Source: Lepisosteus oculatus (taxonomy: Eukaryota; Chordata; Actinopteri; Semionotiformes; Lepisosteidae). Taken from it: DNA of 64,000 nucleotides. The position numbers and the translations under genes are program-made. The stretch is from contig NC_090711.1 in NCBI RefSeq assembly GCF_040954835.1, positions 1,929,501 to 1,993,500 on the forward strand, written 5' to 3'. The notes below the pieces were generated by a model, which saw only the letters and a list, made by a program, of their open reading frames with translations, was not told the DNA's origin and ran no database searches. This document shows, one piece after another, positions 51,132 through 63,000 of the stretch. The stretch's first letter is position 1; each line of letters opens with the position of its first letter.

Positions 51132-53837
51132 GGGGCCTCTCGCCGCTGACGGACAGGCCTGCTCTGCAAGACGGCCTTTTACAGCTCCAAATTCCTTCAA
51201 AGACCACCGCTGTTCCTTTTAGCGGAATCTCAAAGACGCTAAATACATGATAATCCTAAAGCCCAACCTGATATGTATTATAATGAAACGGATTACAAGA
51301 CTTTCTTTAATCTAATAAAATATAGGCTGCGGCGAGAGAAGTCGAAAAGTCACCCCCAAATTAGCCCGTTTTCACACAAGCCGCGGAAATTAGATTTAAT
51401 TTAGATCTAATGGATTTAAACAACACGCAGGATTGTAATTTACTCGTCGGGAAGTTTTTTTAAACGTTGATCTTTAATTAAAAATAAACGAGTGAACAAT
51501 CCTACTTCTCCAAAACCTGGACGGGTTTAACGATACGATTCTTTGGTGGGAAGGAAATATATGCGTGTAAAAAGTAATTTCCCGTCGCCTTGAAAATTAG
51601 ATTCCCAGAATACCACAACGTAATAATAAAACAATTCCACTCAATCCGTTAGATCAAGTTAATTGTGAGGAGAAACAAAACAGTTTATTTACGCCTGTTG
51701 GCTAACCACTCAAATCGCATAGTATCAACGATTCAGTTTTAAATGCAACGCTTGCGTATCGACGAACCGGATACGCATTAGTCCCAATTCAGCGTTGGAT
51801 GTTAGTAAAATTAAATCCATTGGATATACAGTGTAACCCTCTTAAATTATCTTCATCTAAGATCACATTTTAAATGGATCACACTAGACAAATGGGACAG
51901 TACAGTAGGCCTTTTAAAAGGAATGTGTGCAAGTGAATAAAATAACGAAATGGACAGCCCCTGTTTATAACTAGTTTTTGAACTTGGTCCACTGACCGAC
52001 GTTTTATAGTTTGTTGTTTACTAGAGTTTCTTAGATCCTCATGATGGATATCTTACGTTATTGACTCAAAAAATATAAATAATAGTAATGCTTGCATAAA
52101 ATATATATTGGGTGCACTGTTCTTATATAGGTATCGTTTTTGTCAAATACGGATTACTTTCTACCGTTCGCTTGATTAGAAACATGCCTTCTACGAAGCA
52201 CAGAAATTAAAACAGACATTTGCATATGAAGCGAGTCCCTGATCCGAGATCAGAAGAGCTGGAGAATGAAGCCCGTGTTTGTCAGACGCATTAACAAACA
52301 CGGCTGTGTCGCTGAAGTCTGGCGGATACATGCGAATTAAATTAACCACATTTAATTCAGCAAATAGCTACAAAGATCACAGACCTTTGATCACGGATTT
52401 TCACATTTTCAAGAACTGTGCATTAACAGCGCTTTCCAGGGATGAAGTCTCAGAGGCCGATTATGACTGTGTGTTAAAACAGGCGGTGCCTGGAGCATCA
52501 ACCTTAAATCATCAATTTATTAACACTCGGGGCAATTTCGTTTTGCAATTAAGTAATTAAGTGGATCAGCGATCATTTAAAAATGAAAACCCAAACGAGA
52601 AACACAGACGGCCTTTCCGGACTGAAACGACATTAATTGATTTAGTGAATTGATCACAACTCGCCTGTTTTCCATGTCTTTACGAACTGGCCCTTCGTTT
52701 AAATCGGTTTCCAAATACACTAAGAATACAATCGGAACTGCAAATATTTTTAGTTTACAAATCAACCTTACTTTAAATTGTCTTCTGGTTATAAAAGTGT
52801 TTATATTTACATTTGTCAATTGAAATCATTTAAATTATTTTAATTAATCATTTTTTTAGATAATGATATCATTTGTAATTCTGTATCGAGCAGAACAACG
52901 ACAGAGTCACATGTGAAGATTTCAGATCTGTTTCGTCAGAGGGATACAGAGAGTGGCCTTACCGTACGTATTCATTCATTATAAATGAACCGTGTTTAAA
53001 AACCGATATAAACCAATCAGGATGCAGCTGAAAAGAATTAACACAAAAAAACGATTATTTTTAAAACTACTCCACCTAACTTCACCTAAGAAATCTCGTT
53101 GCGATTGAATCCGTCAGATTTTTTTAATTAACTATTTTATAAGCTAAAAAGTGTTTCCTGTCTCGCTACGAACAAAGATTTTTATTCGCAGGTCAAAGAT
53201 AAATTGCCTTATTAGGACAGATTGTACTAATTCGGGTTGAATGGTTACTGCATTACAAAAAAACTGTTGTTTTTTTTTGCTCATTAGTGTTTCTAAAGTG
53301 TCAGCTGTTTCTGTCCCTATCAGCCCACTGCCGCTCAATAGTCCTCATTAAACGTGCGTGGCGGAACAGGTGTCGGGTAATGTATATGATAATGACCAGA
53401 TAACAGATGCTAATACAAGGTAGGCGGAGGGCACAGTTAAAAGACACCAAGATAAGGTTACAATGTTTTCCCCTCATTTTAAATTACTCCATGCATACCA
53501 ATGCGAGCTTCCCTCCCTAAAAGGGGGAGATGTACACATACCGACCTGCCTATTCAAATCAGGAAACGGTTTTTTTCTCCATTTTGCCGAGTTAAGATTG
53601 TCGGTACTAATGTGTTTGGCTTGAATGGGGTGTCAAGGCATTAGCGCCGGGCGTGTGAAACACGAGTCGGCTCCTTACCTGTGGACAACCCGTAACCTCA
53701 CAGCACGGCGCTGTCACCGTCTTTCCTTTTAACGAGACGCGTGTGTCGAGAGCATTTCTGCGTCTTGACCCGCAGACGCACACTTCACCATACGAATTAA
53801 ACACGGATTCAATTACAATTATTTTTTTTTTTACCAT
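51132..53837. other. irx7 upstream flank, AT-rich
   Basis: Very AT-rich, with many TTAATTAA/TAATTA cores and no interspersed repeats recognised. It is the likely proximal regulatory DNA of irx7 (inference). Confidence 0.5.
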
Positions 53838-53930
53838 CACCCAGGCGGTGGAGGGGAGTCCCCATTGCCCGTTAAGCCCTTTGAAGTGTCCAGAAAAGCC
53901 CTATTTAAGTGTGAGGAATTATTATTTAAT
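53838..53930 (-). repeat. 'ACACTTATATAGCGC' family, copy 3 (inverted)
   Basis: The reverse complement reads ACACTTAAATAGGGCTTTTC, TGGACACTTCAAAGGGCTTA and ATGGGGACTCCCCTCCACC, matching copies 1 and 2. It lies upstream of irx7. Confidence 0.75.
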
Positions 53931-54529
53931 TAGGTGTTCTTCGGAGCGTTAAAGGATCAGCGCTAATCTTGGAGAAATACTCTGTGCTGAAGCACCGCAA
54001 AGATCCAGACACTCTGGTTGGAACATGTTAAATAAATTGCCGCCCCAGTTGAACAGCTTTCAACGAAATCTTTGGGAATAAGTAAAAACGATAACCCAAG
54101 AATGTGATCCGTGGAAGCAGACAATGCAGTCTGACAAAGTTCCACGCAGGATTTTGTTTTGTTCTGTGAACTGTAAGCGTGGGTCTGTTTTAGCCTAGAC
54201 GCTCGTAAGGTACTCGCTGAATCTCTGAGAGGGGCTGAGTTTGCGGGTGAGCAGCGGTAGTGACGGGCCTGATACAGACCGGGGAAAGGGACTCAAAATA
54301 AACAGTTTGTTCTACAGGACAAATTTGCTCAGCTTTTCTAAAGGGTGACGCAACCTCGCCCAGAGCCTGCTCTGTGTGCAAAGTAGACTCCAGTAGATTA
54401 CAGATCTCCGACAGGAAACGGCTCTGGACAGACAAGCCTCTTTCTTGGGCTCTTCCAGATCTTATAGCAGGCCAGTGTGTGAAACAAGGACCACTGAAAA
54501 CACTTGGGAACTATGGGGGAGTACGCCTC

Positions 54530-54665
54530 AGACTGGAAACAGGTGGCACTTCTTTACACAAAGGGCAGTGGGGGTCTGGAACAACCCGTCCATGTTATTT
54601 GAAGCCGATACCCTGGCCTTTCAGGAGACTGATGGATGAGATCCCTCAAGCAGCCGAGAGCTGGA
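54530..54665 (+). mobile_element. LINE ORF2 C-terminal fragment
   Basis: Translates as WHFFTQRAVGVWNN, then FEADTLAFQETD, resembling the terminal 'FFxxRVVxxWNxLPxxVVxA' motif of CR1/L2/Rex-type LINEs. Short and without flanking RT domains. Confidence 0.6.
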
Positions 54666-56531
54666 AGGACAGAATTGTCTTCTCTCGTCTGTCACTGGTC
54701 TTCTGACCGCTGGTCTTAGCTCTCTTGCGCTCCTGGCTTGCGGGGGAGGACAGACGTTGGGGTTAGAACAGAACACGGATCTGAAGCTCCAGCCTCAGGG
54801 AACACGCTGCCTTCCTGCTCTCACCTTGCGGAGCTCTTCACTGCCTAATTGCACAAGCAGACCGGTCTAACGCTGTCATCAGTCTTCAGCTGTCAACGTC
54901 ATAAAAGCAGGTTGGACACTGTTGCTGCTCCACCTACAGCCTAGGTTATAGCTGATGTGCCACAATCCAGCATACAGCACGACTCAGAGAGCCTGTTGTT
55001 TCCACTATCCTTCGGTCTCGGAGAAGCCAGAGTACCTGACTAGCAGCAAGTGTTACTGATCCTGAAACTCTTCCTTGCTTTCTGCTGGTGTGCCAGGAAC
55101 AGGCTGAGAGCAATGGCTTACATATCAGCATATTAAAAAACTCTGATTTATGTTCTGATATATCTGCTATATAGGTCATACACATTTCACAGATCCTGTT
55201 TATTTGCTGAGAATTGTACTACACTGAAAATACAGACCCATTAAATCTGTAACAATTTCAGATTGTACTCACAGGGCTCGACATGAGGAATGCCTGTAAA
55301 ATTGCTCCAGCTCTGCCTCTACATTGTCCTGCCTGCCAGAAAAACAGCAAGACATCTCTGCATACAAGTGAAGAAACGCCTTTTAGAAAAGCATTCCCTG
55401 CCTGGAGAGCTGACAACACAAACATTATTTGTAATGATGTTAAATTGCAGTGGGGCATAATTTACTAGCCATCACCTGCAATCATCAATGACAAAGGGTT
55501 GAAGCACAGGCTTTATTTGGAAGAGAAAGCCCTGAGCGAGTCTTTTCACTCCTGGCCAAGTGTTAACAAGTCACATGCAAAGAATGGAGCCTAAAGACAG
55601 CAGACAGGCTCTCTCTTTCCAAGGGCTCTCTGGCTTCTGCAGGGGAAGTGAAGCGCAGCACTATCTGAAAAGCAGCTTTTCTGATCTGCTCTGCTCTGCT
55701 ACAGTTCTGTAAAACTACCAGTATCTTCACTGTAACGCAGATCACGAATACCAGGTATTATTAATACAGCTACTCTGCAGGAGGATGGACTAGAAGAACC
55801 TAAACTCTGCCAACAGCAGAGGGGGGCCTGTCCTGATGGTGTGAGTGCGCTTTAGAGAACGGGTCAGAGGAGCTCGTCCAGTCATCTCTTAACAGACTGG
55901 GGAGGAAGTGTCTCTCACAGCCTTCCTGGGCAGCTTCTTCCCTGAAGAGCAAGGTGCACTTATTGCTCCTGGAGTCACTGTACTTCCTTCAGAGTACCCT
56001 GTCACCCCCATCCCCAATTTCTGAATTCATATTTGTGGGTGCAAACCGAAAACACCGGGAGCAGGATTTAAGAGTAGCCCCTTTAAGCTGTAGAAATCTG
56101 ATTTAACTCCTGCTTTATGGGAAAAAAAGGTATTATTATTGTTGTTACTGATATTATTTCTTTGTATTGTGCAAGCAGGACAAGGGCCTCCTAGAATTAA
56201 TTTAAAAAATCAGTTGAATTAAAAAGACTTTTTTAGCAGCAAGGAGATGTTACAGTTTTTTTTTCGGGGGAAAAGAGAGACTCCAGTCTGAAGGTTGAAT
56301 TTAATCATTGCTCAAAGTCACAGATTGCTTCTGAAACTCAGCTAAAGGTGTTGATTCAACCTTATAGCAAGTGAGAGTCTGCGTGTTCCCTGTTAAATTG
56401 CATCTAATCAGCGTTTACTCTTGTTTGATCAGTATCTCCTGTGAATTGGATTTATATATCGGTAAGTGTTGCACACACGCTGTTTCTTTGTTGTACTAGT
56501 TCAGGTGGGGAGCTGTGTCAGCATTCATAGG

Positions 56532-56691
56532 CTGCAAAGGAACAAGTAAAGGTTTATTCCCTGCTGAAAAGAGAAGGAAAGAAACACAACGTTTTGGTGG
56601 TGGAACACCCGAAGAAGGCTCAGCAGCCGAAACGTTGTGTTTCTTTTCTTCTCTTTTCAGCAGGGAATAAACCTTTACTTGTTCCTTTGCT
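56532..56691. repeat. Palindromic (foldback) repeat, copy C
   Basis: CTGCAAAGGAACAAGTAAAG, GTTTATTCCCTGCTGAAAAG mirrored by CTTTTCAGCAGGGAATAAAC, CTTTACTTGTTCCTTTGC. Its left flank (GGTGGGGAGCTGTGTCAGCA) is the inverse of copy B's right flank, so the element extends beyond the hairpin. Confidence 0.85.
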
Positions 56692-58479
56692 GTACACTGC
56701 CCTGGGATGGGCAGTTTTTATAAATAAAGTTTGGAAAACGGGCTCATGAAGAAGCCTAATCGCAGGGCCCAGGGTTCACCCAGCAATCCCCATGGCTCTA
56801 GAGCCCCGGCGGCTGCTGCCTCATGGGGGTCAATAAGCCTCCAGACGCAGATGGATTGGCGTTATCGCGCTGTGCCACCCTCTCCAGGCGCCTGTCCCTG
56901 CCTCTATCAGTCTTACTCCATCTCCCTGTCGGGAGCCGGGGAGCAGCCCCCACCCCCCCGGCCCGTTAAAGCTGCTCTTTGTTCACACCCTGAGCCGAGC
57001 CTGGGCTCCCCAGGGCCCGCTGTGCTGGACGGGCCTCGTCCGTCAGCCCCCGAGGAGCTGCGTGACAGCCGGACAGGCCGTGGCCCCCCCGTCCCGGGTC
57101 GGTCCAGCGGGCCGCACCCCTGCAGCCCTCGTCAACGCCAGGCAGAGCTGCCAGCAGCACTCTCCCTCCTCACGCCGAGCTGATTGATTGGCGTTTGTAG
57201 TGGGTGGCCCCCTTTTTTGTGTTTGCAATTGCTAATGACAAAAACAGCATTCCCCATTATCCACCCCAACCCGCCCCCCAGCACACACACACGACTGCAC
57301 TGAGGCTGCCCCCCCCCCCCCGTTTCTCAAGAGCTGCTTTGTGAGAACATCTCATCAAGTTGGTCTCGCAAATACAAATACAGAGCAGCTATCTGCCCTC
57401 TCTCAGCTCACACACTCCGTTTCTCCCAGAGCCCTGACCGCCGCTCACAGCACGACGCGGGGATCTTATCCTGACCCCCTCGACCTGCTCGTCGGCCTGT
57501 TCCCACTGGGCACACCTCCCGCTGCCCTGCTGAGCCCCCCCATGGAACTGGATTTGCATCAGCAAACTTAAAAAAACGAAACAAAGCGGATGTGTGTCGG
57601 TGTTATTTTGAAGTAGCACCCTTCAAAAATATCTAGATCAGCACTGTCCCGTATTTAATCAGCAGCTTGGAAAGTCCCCTCGTGCTCTCCATCTCAGGGT
57701 GAAAAGTTCTGCGTGTGCCCCGTGGGTGACTGTAGCGGGGACATCGCCCTGTCCGCGCACACGCCTGCAGTGGCCCAGGCTGACCCCTGACCCCTGACCC
57801 CGGCGCAGGAAAGCACCGCAGCTCCTCGGACTTTCATCCCAGTTGGATGTGGAGGCCTGGAGCCACACGCCCTGCAGGTTAAAAAACCAACAGTGCTGAA
57901 GCTGCGCGTGCCGTTGTCTCCGCGTCTGTCACTCCAGGGTCCTCTCTTCGCTGGCGGGGAACATCCTCTGTCCGTTTCGGGAGCCCATGGTTCCCTGTCT
58001 GCGGCGGACTCTCCCCACACGCCCCCCCCCACGGTCCTGTTCCAGCCAGAAGCAGAAATCCAGCACCGCAAGGAGGAACGGGGCTAATGGGGTTAACGAG
58101 GCCGACGCCCTCGTTCGTTTTGTAAGGAGCCGGGGAGCCGGGGCTGCTCTCTGACCTGAACCCCCTCTTCGACACGCAGGCTCGCTGTACTTGTAAGAAA
58201 ACCGCGACATGACATCTACATCTCAGGCCATTTGTAAAACAAAAAGTCCAAGCAGGCCGGGGGCGCGGGGCTGCGATGGAAATGAGCAGCTCTCCCAGCA
58301 GGGCGGACTAATCCCTCACAGAGGAGCTGGGGCACAGCAGTGCCCCCCTCCTGCCCATTGAAAACCAGCCCCCCTGTCCTGCCGCGGGCTCTCCCCACAG
58401 CGCCCCGGTTCCAGAACCCCTTCAGCAGAAGGGGGGGGGGGCTGGGGCAGGTGGGGAGGGAGGGGGAGGGGGGGGTTGA

Positions 58480-58590
58480 GGCCTCAAAGCCTGGGATTAG
58501 AGTTAATGTGCCTCCCTTGGTTTATAATCTCCTCAGAGGGGGCTTTGTTTGAGAGCTTGAGGGTGGCGAGATAAGTATCTATTACAGAAA
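58480..58590. promoter_or_regulatory. Candidate regulatory element between sowah and irx7
   Basis: GGGATTAGAGTTAATG, GGTTTATAAT, CTTTGTTTGAG and GGCGAGATAAG suggest homeodomain, SOX/TCF and GATA-type sites in an otherwise G-rich tract. Inference only. Confidence 0.22.
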
Positions 58591-59036
58591 CGCCCCTCTT
58601 ATCCCCCCCTACCCCCCACCCCTGGCAAAAAAAAACACACACACTTGCCTCCATTCCCCCCCTTCTCCTGATACCCACCACCGAAAACAAGCGCCCTTTT
58701 CAGCTAATCTGGAATTAGGAGATAAAGACCAGCGCAGCACCACCAGGCCCCATATTTAGTCCATCTGTGGCTCTCAAAGTAAATTACACCCACCCCTGCA
58801 GATCAAAGGCGCTGTGTAAAAATGGGATTAGTGGGTGAAAAGAAAGAGCAGGGGTGGTGGGGCGCAGGGCCCACGGCAGCAGAGCTGATAAGGGTCCAAA
58901 TATCACCCCCCAGGGGGCAGGATAAAAGCGCCCCATTTCATGAACTGGCGGGGCTGGTGCTCGATCTCCAGGGCTGGGCCAGCGCGGAGGATCGCTGGTC
59001 CGCCCGCACACCCACCGCCGGGCCACTGGGCTGCTG

Positions 59037-59155
<119 letters not shown>

Positions 59156-59910
59156 GCAAATCACAGTCACAAGCCTGGACCCATTTCAATTTAATTTCAC
59201 ATAGGAAGCACAGGGAATGAATTGCATTATTTGTGATGATAAATAAAAAATATATTGCAATATATAGAAAACATAAATCACCTGTTTTTTTAAATAAAAA
59301 GGTACTTTGATATTTCACAGATATTTTTTGTAAGAAAATAAGTATAGTAAGGTTGAACGTGAGATATATGTAGATATATCAATTAAATACATTCAGCTAT
59401 ATACATATACAGAAACGTAACTGTTTTATATCTACAAAATTGAGACATTGAGTGTTTCAGTCCTTCAGGAAACCTAAAATGTGTTTAACAAAAGAATCAA
59501 TCCTGCAAAAACGCGTAGGGGTATTTTCTGGAATGTGAAGTTTCGGAGCGTGGCTCAACCCGGAGTCAAAGAAAGGAAAGCACATCCTAGACACTCTCAG
59601 CTCAACTGTGGCTTCCAGCACGGAAATCCTGGCATCCTTCACGACATAAAAAGAAACGTTTAAGATACAGAATTTCTCAACACGCGTCCCAGCCGAGCTC
59701 CCGGGATCTCGGCTCATCGGGGCTGTCCTCCGAACCAGCAAGAGCCCTCCGTCCGTGTCCAGGCTGCACCTGGGCGGAGGAGGACAGCTCACAGCTCGCT
59801 GCAGGCCCGGAGAATCACTGGACGCACAGCCCGGCCCGGCCCAGACAGGCAGAGCTCTGCGGTGCGGTGCTGGCTGGGGTCTCTGTCCGGCCATGAGCCC
59901 CCACCCGACT

Positions 59911-60098
59911 CTAGCGGGAGAACTTCCTGGGCCTGAACGTGGGGGGGATCAACAGTTGGGGTCCCCCCTTTTCGTCCGAGCCCGCCAGGTCCTCCACCGA
60001 GCCCCACTTCTTCTTGGTGCTGCCCCCCGCGGTCTTCGGCTGGAAGAGGGACCCCAGTTTCTTGGTCCTGCGCTCGCTGCCTTGAGGAACCAGGTATT
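59911..60098 (-). CDS. sowah terminal coding exon
   Basis: The exon follows acceptor CCATCTCAG and encodes 62 residues to TAG, including RRTKKLGSLFQPK and KKKWGSVEDL, the basic conserved SOWAH tail, and ends FRPRKFSR. No AATAAA was seen for about 700 bp. ATTAAA at 59190-59195 is a weak candidate poly(A) signal, in which case the GAGACC array just below it would lie past the cleavage site. Confidence 0.93.
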
Positions 60099-63000
60099 CT
60101 GAGATGGGGAACAAAACCCACAAACAAGAGAAACCGAGTTGATCTGCTGAAAAGCACAGAAACAAAACTCTTAAGCACTTCAGTCTGGACACTCCAGCCG
60201 AGACGTTTTTAGGAACGTACACATAACAAACAGGAGGTACTTTTTTTACACAAAGGGTTGTGGGGGTCTGGGACAAGCTACCCAGCCATGTCGTTGAAGC
60301 TGATACTCATGCTTTCTATAAGACACGGCTGGATAAGACCCTCAGACCAATTTGCTAACCATCCAACAGAAGAAACAGGCTGAAAGGCCTCCTCTTGTTT
60401 GCAACCCGTGTCCCTTATGACCGTGATGAAATCCGAGGCCTATATCAGGAAGCAGGATACTGTCGGACAAGCCCAGGACACCACTGAGGCTGGACCTCAA
60501 AGCAGCACCAGTCACACAGCCCAACTCACGCAGGTCTCTTCCCTCCTTGTGGATCTCCTGCGTGCCGAGGTACTGGAGAGCCTTGTGCCCGCTGTAGTCT
60601 CGCAGGTCCTCCCGGGCACCTGAGGAACACAGACATGGGGCACGGGGTCACGTGCTCTGCCCATGGACGGGACGTGGGCCCCACTGCCTTTAAGACACTG
60701 AGCGCCCGAGACGTGTCTTACCATAGGTCTGGATGAGGAGGTCTATGATGTGCCTGTGTCCATGCAAGGCTGCAATATGAAGCGGAGTGTATCCCTAAGG
60801 AGGGAAATAATACAGTAGCTTATAAAGTACAGATAGGTACTTTATCACCATTTTGGAGTGAATTATTTATTTTATGGAGGAATAAAAAAAAACATCTTTC
60901 ATTATCCTGCCTATTAGCCCCCCCCAAACATTTAAGGTGTGCAAATCTATCCCCTGTTCAACCCCATAGGAAGAACTACTGTTGCATTTCTGGCGGATTT
61001 CAGAGGAGCCAAGTGGGCACAAAGACAGCTCTCTGTCTGAGTTGCAGGAGTCTCAGCGTGTTCAAGCCTGCTGTAGATGGGGCAGTTTTTCTCTTTATTT
61101 ACTTCACTGATTATTTGGATCAGAAGGGAAACTGCTTGTGTTTTAGATCTTTAATCTGATGCTATTGAGAATTGAAAACCACCTGTAAACCTGCAGGACT
61201 GCAGCTGCACTCGCTGATCCAGAGATGCCAGTCCTGGTCCTGAAGGACCGGCCAGTTGTCCTGGGTCTGTTTAAAGCTCCAGTACCCGCAGGGCTGGGAG
61301 CTGCGATTGTAACTGGGCTCATAATGAACTCACTTGAGATCATGAAGAGACAATGTATAATAAAAACCTGCAGACACACAGGCCTCCCAAGACCAGGACT
61401 GGACAGCTAACTGGATCCTTACAAATCCTATCAATGACCAGATATACTTACTCCCTGGGACGTCACAGGCCCAGTCCAGGAGAAACAGCGTGGAAAACAA
61501 AACAAAAAAGCACAAAGTTCATCAGCTGAACGCACTTAAGGTAACCAAGTCTAATTCATAAGTGTCACATTTTTCTACACAGTATACAAAACATATAGGT
61601 TTAAACGATGTTAAAAACATCAATAAACAATTGGAATTATAGGTAATTTAATAAAAACTATACCTTAAACACAAAATCAAAAAGATATTCCACATCAGAG
61701 TGTGTAGCAGAGCTGACAAGAATAATACTTACATGCTGCAGGAGACCCACGCCACGCACACATACAGACAAGGAAACAGAGAAAACGTTGCAGTTAAAGT
61801 TTTGGAGCGGTGCAGTTTGCTGCCAGCGGTGAGAGATGCCAACCCTGGGCTGCTCTTTCAGAAACAGACCCCCCCCCCAGACCGCTGCCAACCCTCGACT
61901 ACACAGTGCACAAACACACACCCAGCACGTTCGCGCCCCCTGCCCCGGCACCATCAGCCCCCGCGGGGCGGGACCATGCTCGCTTAAGAAACCCGCTCCT
62001 CTGCCTGCTGCGCCAATGGGCGTTGACGTGCAGCTGGTGCAGGAGACCCGGGAGCGCGGACTCACCGCTCTGCAGTTGACGTCCGCCCCGGCTCCGGCCA
62101 GCGCGGCGGCCATGTCCTCCCGGCCGTGCTTGGCAGCCCAGTGCAGGGCCGTCTGCAAAGCAGCAGGGGGGGGGTCAGTCAGGAGGAGGGCGTACACCCC
62201 GCCGGCGTGGCAGGCCCCAAACCCACCCCCCACGCCCGGGCCAGCGGCGGCCCCCGCGGTTTGTGAACGAGGACGGGGGATGGAGGACAGCCCTGCAGTA
62301 CGAGAGGCTGTGGGGTGGACGAGGACCACGAGGGGCCGGGGCCTGCTCTCCCCCGACAGCCAGCCAGCTGCACGGGGGCGGGCCGAGTGCTGTTTCCTGC
62401 CATTTAACACAGCTAATTACAAAACAACAAGCTGAGCGTGCCCACGGCGGGGGGCTGTCAGCCGGGGAAGATTGATGATGTTGGTGTGACCCACAGATGC
62501 CAGCCTCCTTCCAGCCCGTCAAGCGCTGACAGCGCCGCTGCCCCCCCACCACGGCAATTACCCCGATTCATATTTACACCCCAAAAATGATGTCTGAAAT
62601 GACTGTAATTGCGAGGCCGTGATTAGGCAGTTTTTTTTCAGCGAAGCCCGTCTATCCTGTTTGCTGACAGGGTGCAAATTACACTTCACCGCTGTCTAAG
62701 CAACACGCCCCCTCCCTGCCCAGCCTGGCCTCTGAGGCCGCTGCTCTGACAGCGAGGCAGGGAGGCAGCGCTGGGCTCTGCGCTGCTCCAGCCACCTGCC
62801 GTGAGGGAGCACAGATACAGCTACCTTCCACCTCCCATCCCCTTCTTACTGTCCAAGCACAGAACACAGGCTTCTCAAGATATTCCCTCGAGAAACACTG
62901 ATTGTATTCAGACAGACCACTGAATCTCAGTGAAATCCGCAGAGCCACCACGTACACACAGGCGAGTGAAACATGCGATACAGAAGGAGCAGTGCCCAGG

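Noticed and set aside
61658..62410. Single 250-codon minus-strand gene
   Set aside because: Only the 29 ankyrin codons are SOWAH-like; the rest is read-through into introns past good GTGAGT and GTAAGT donors.
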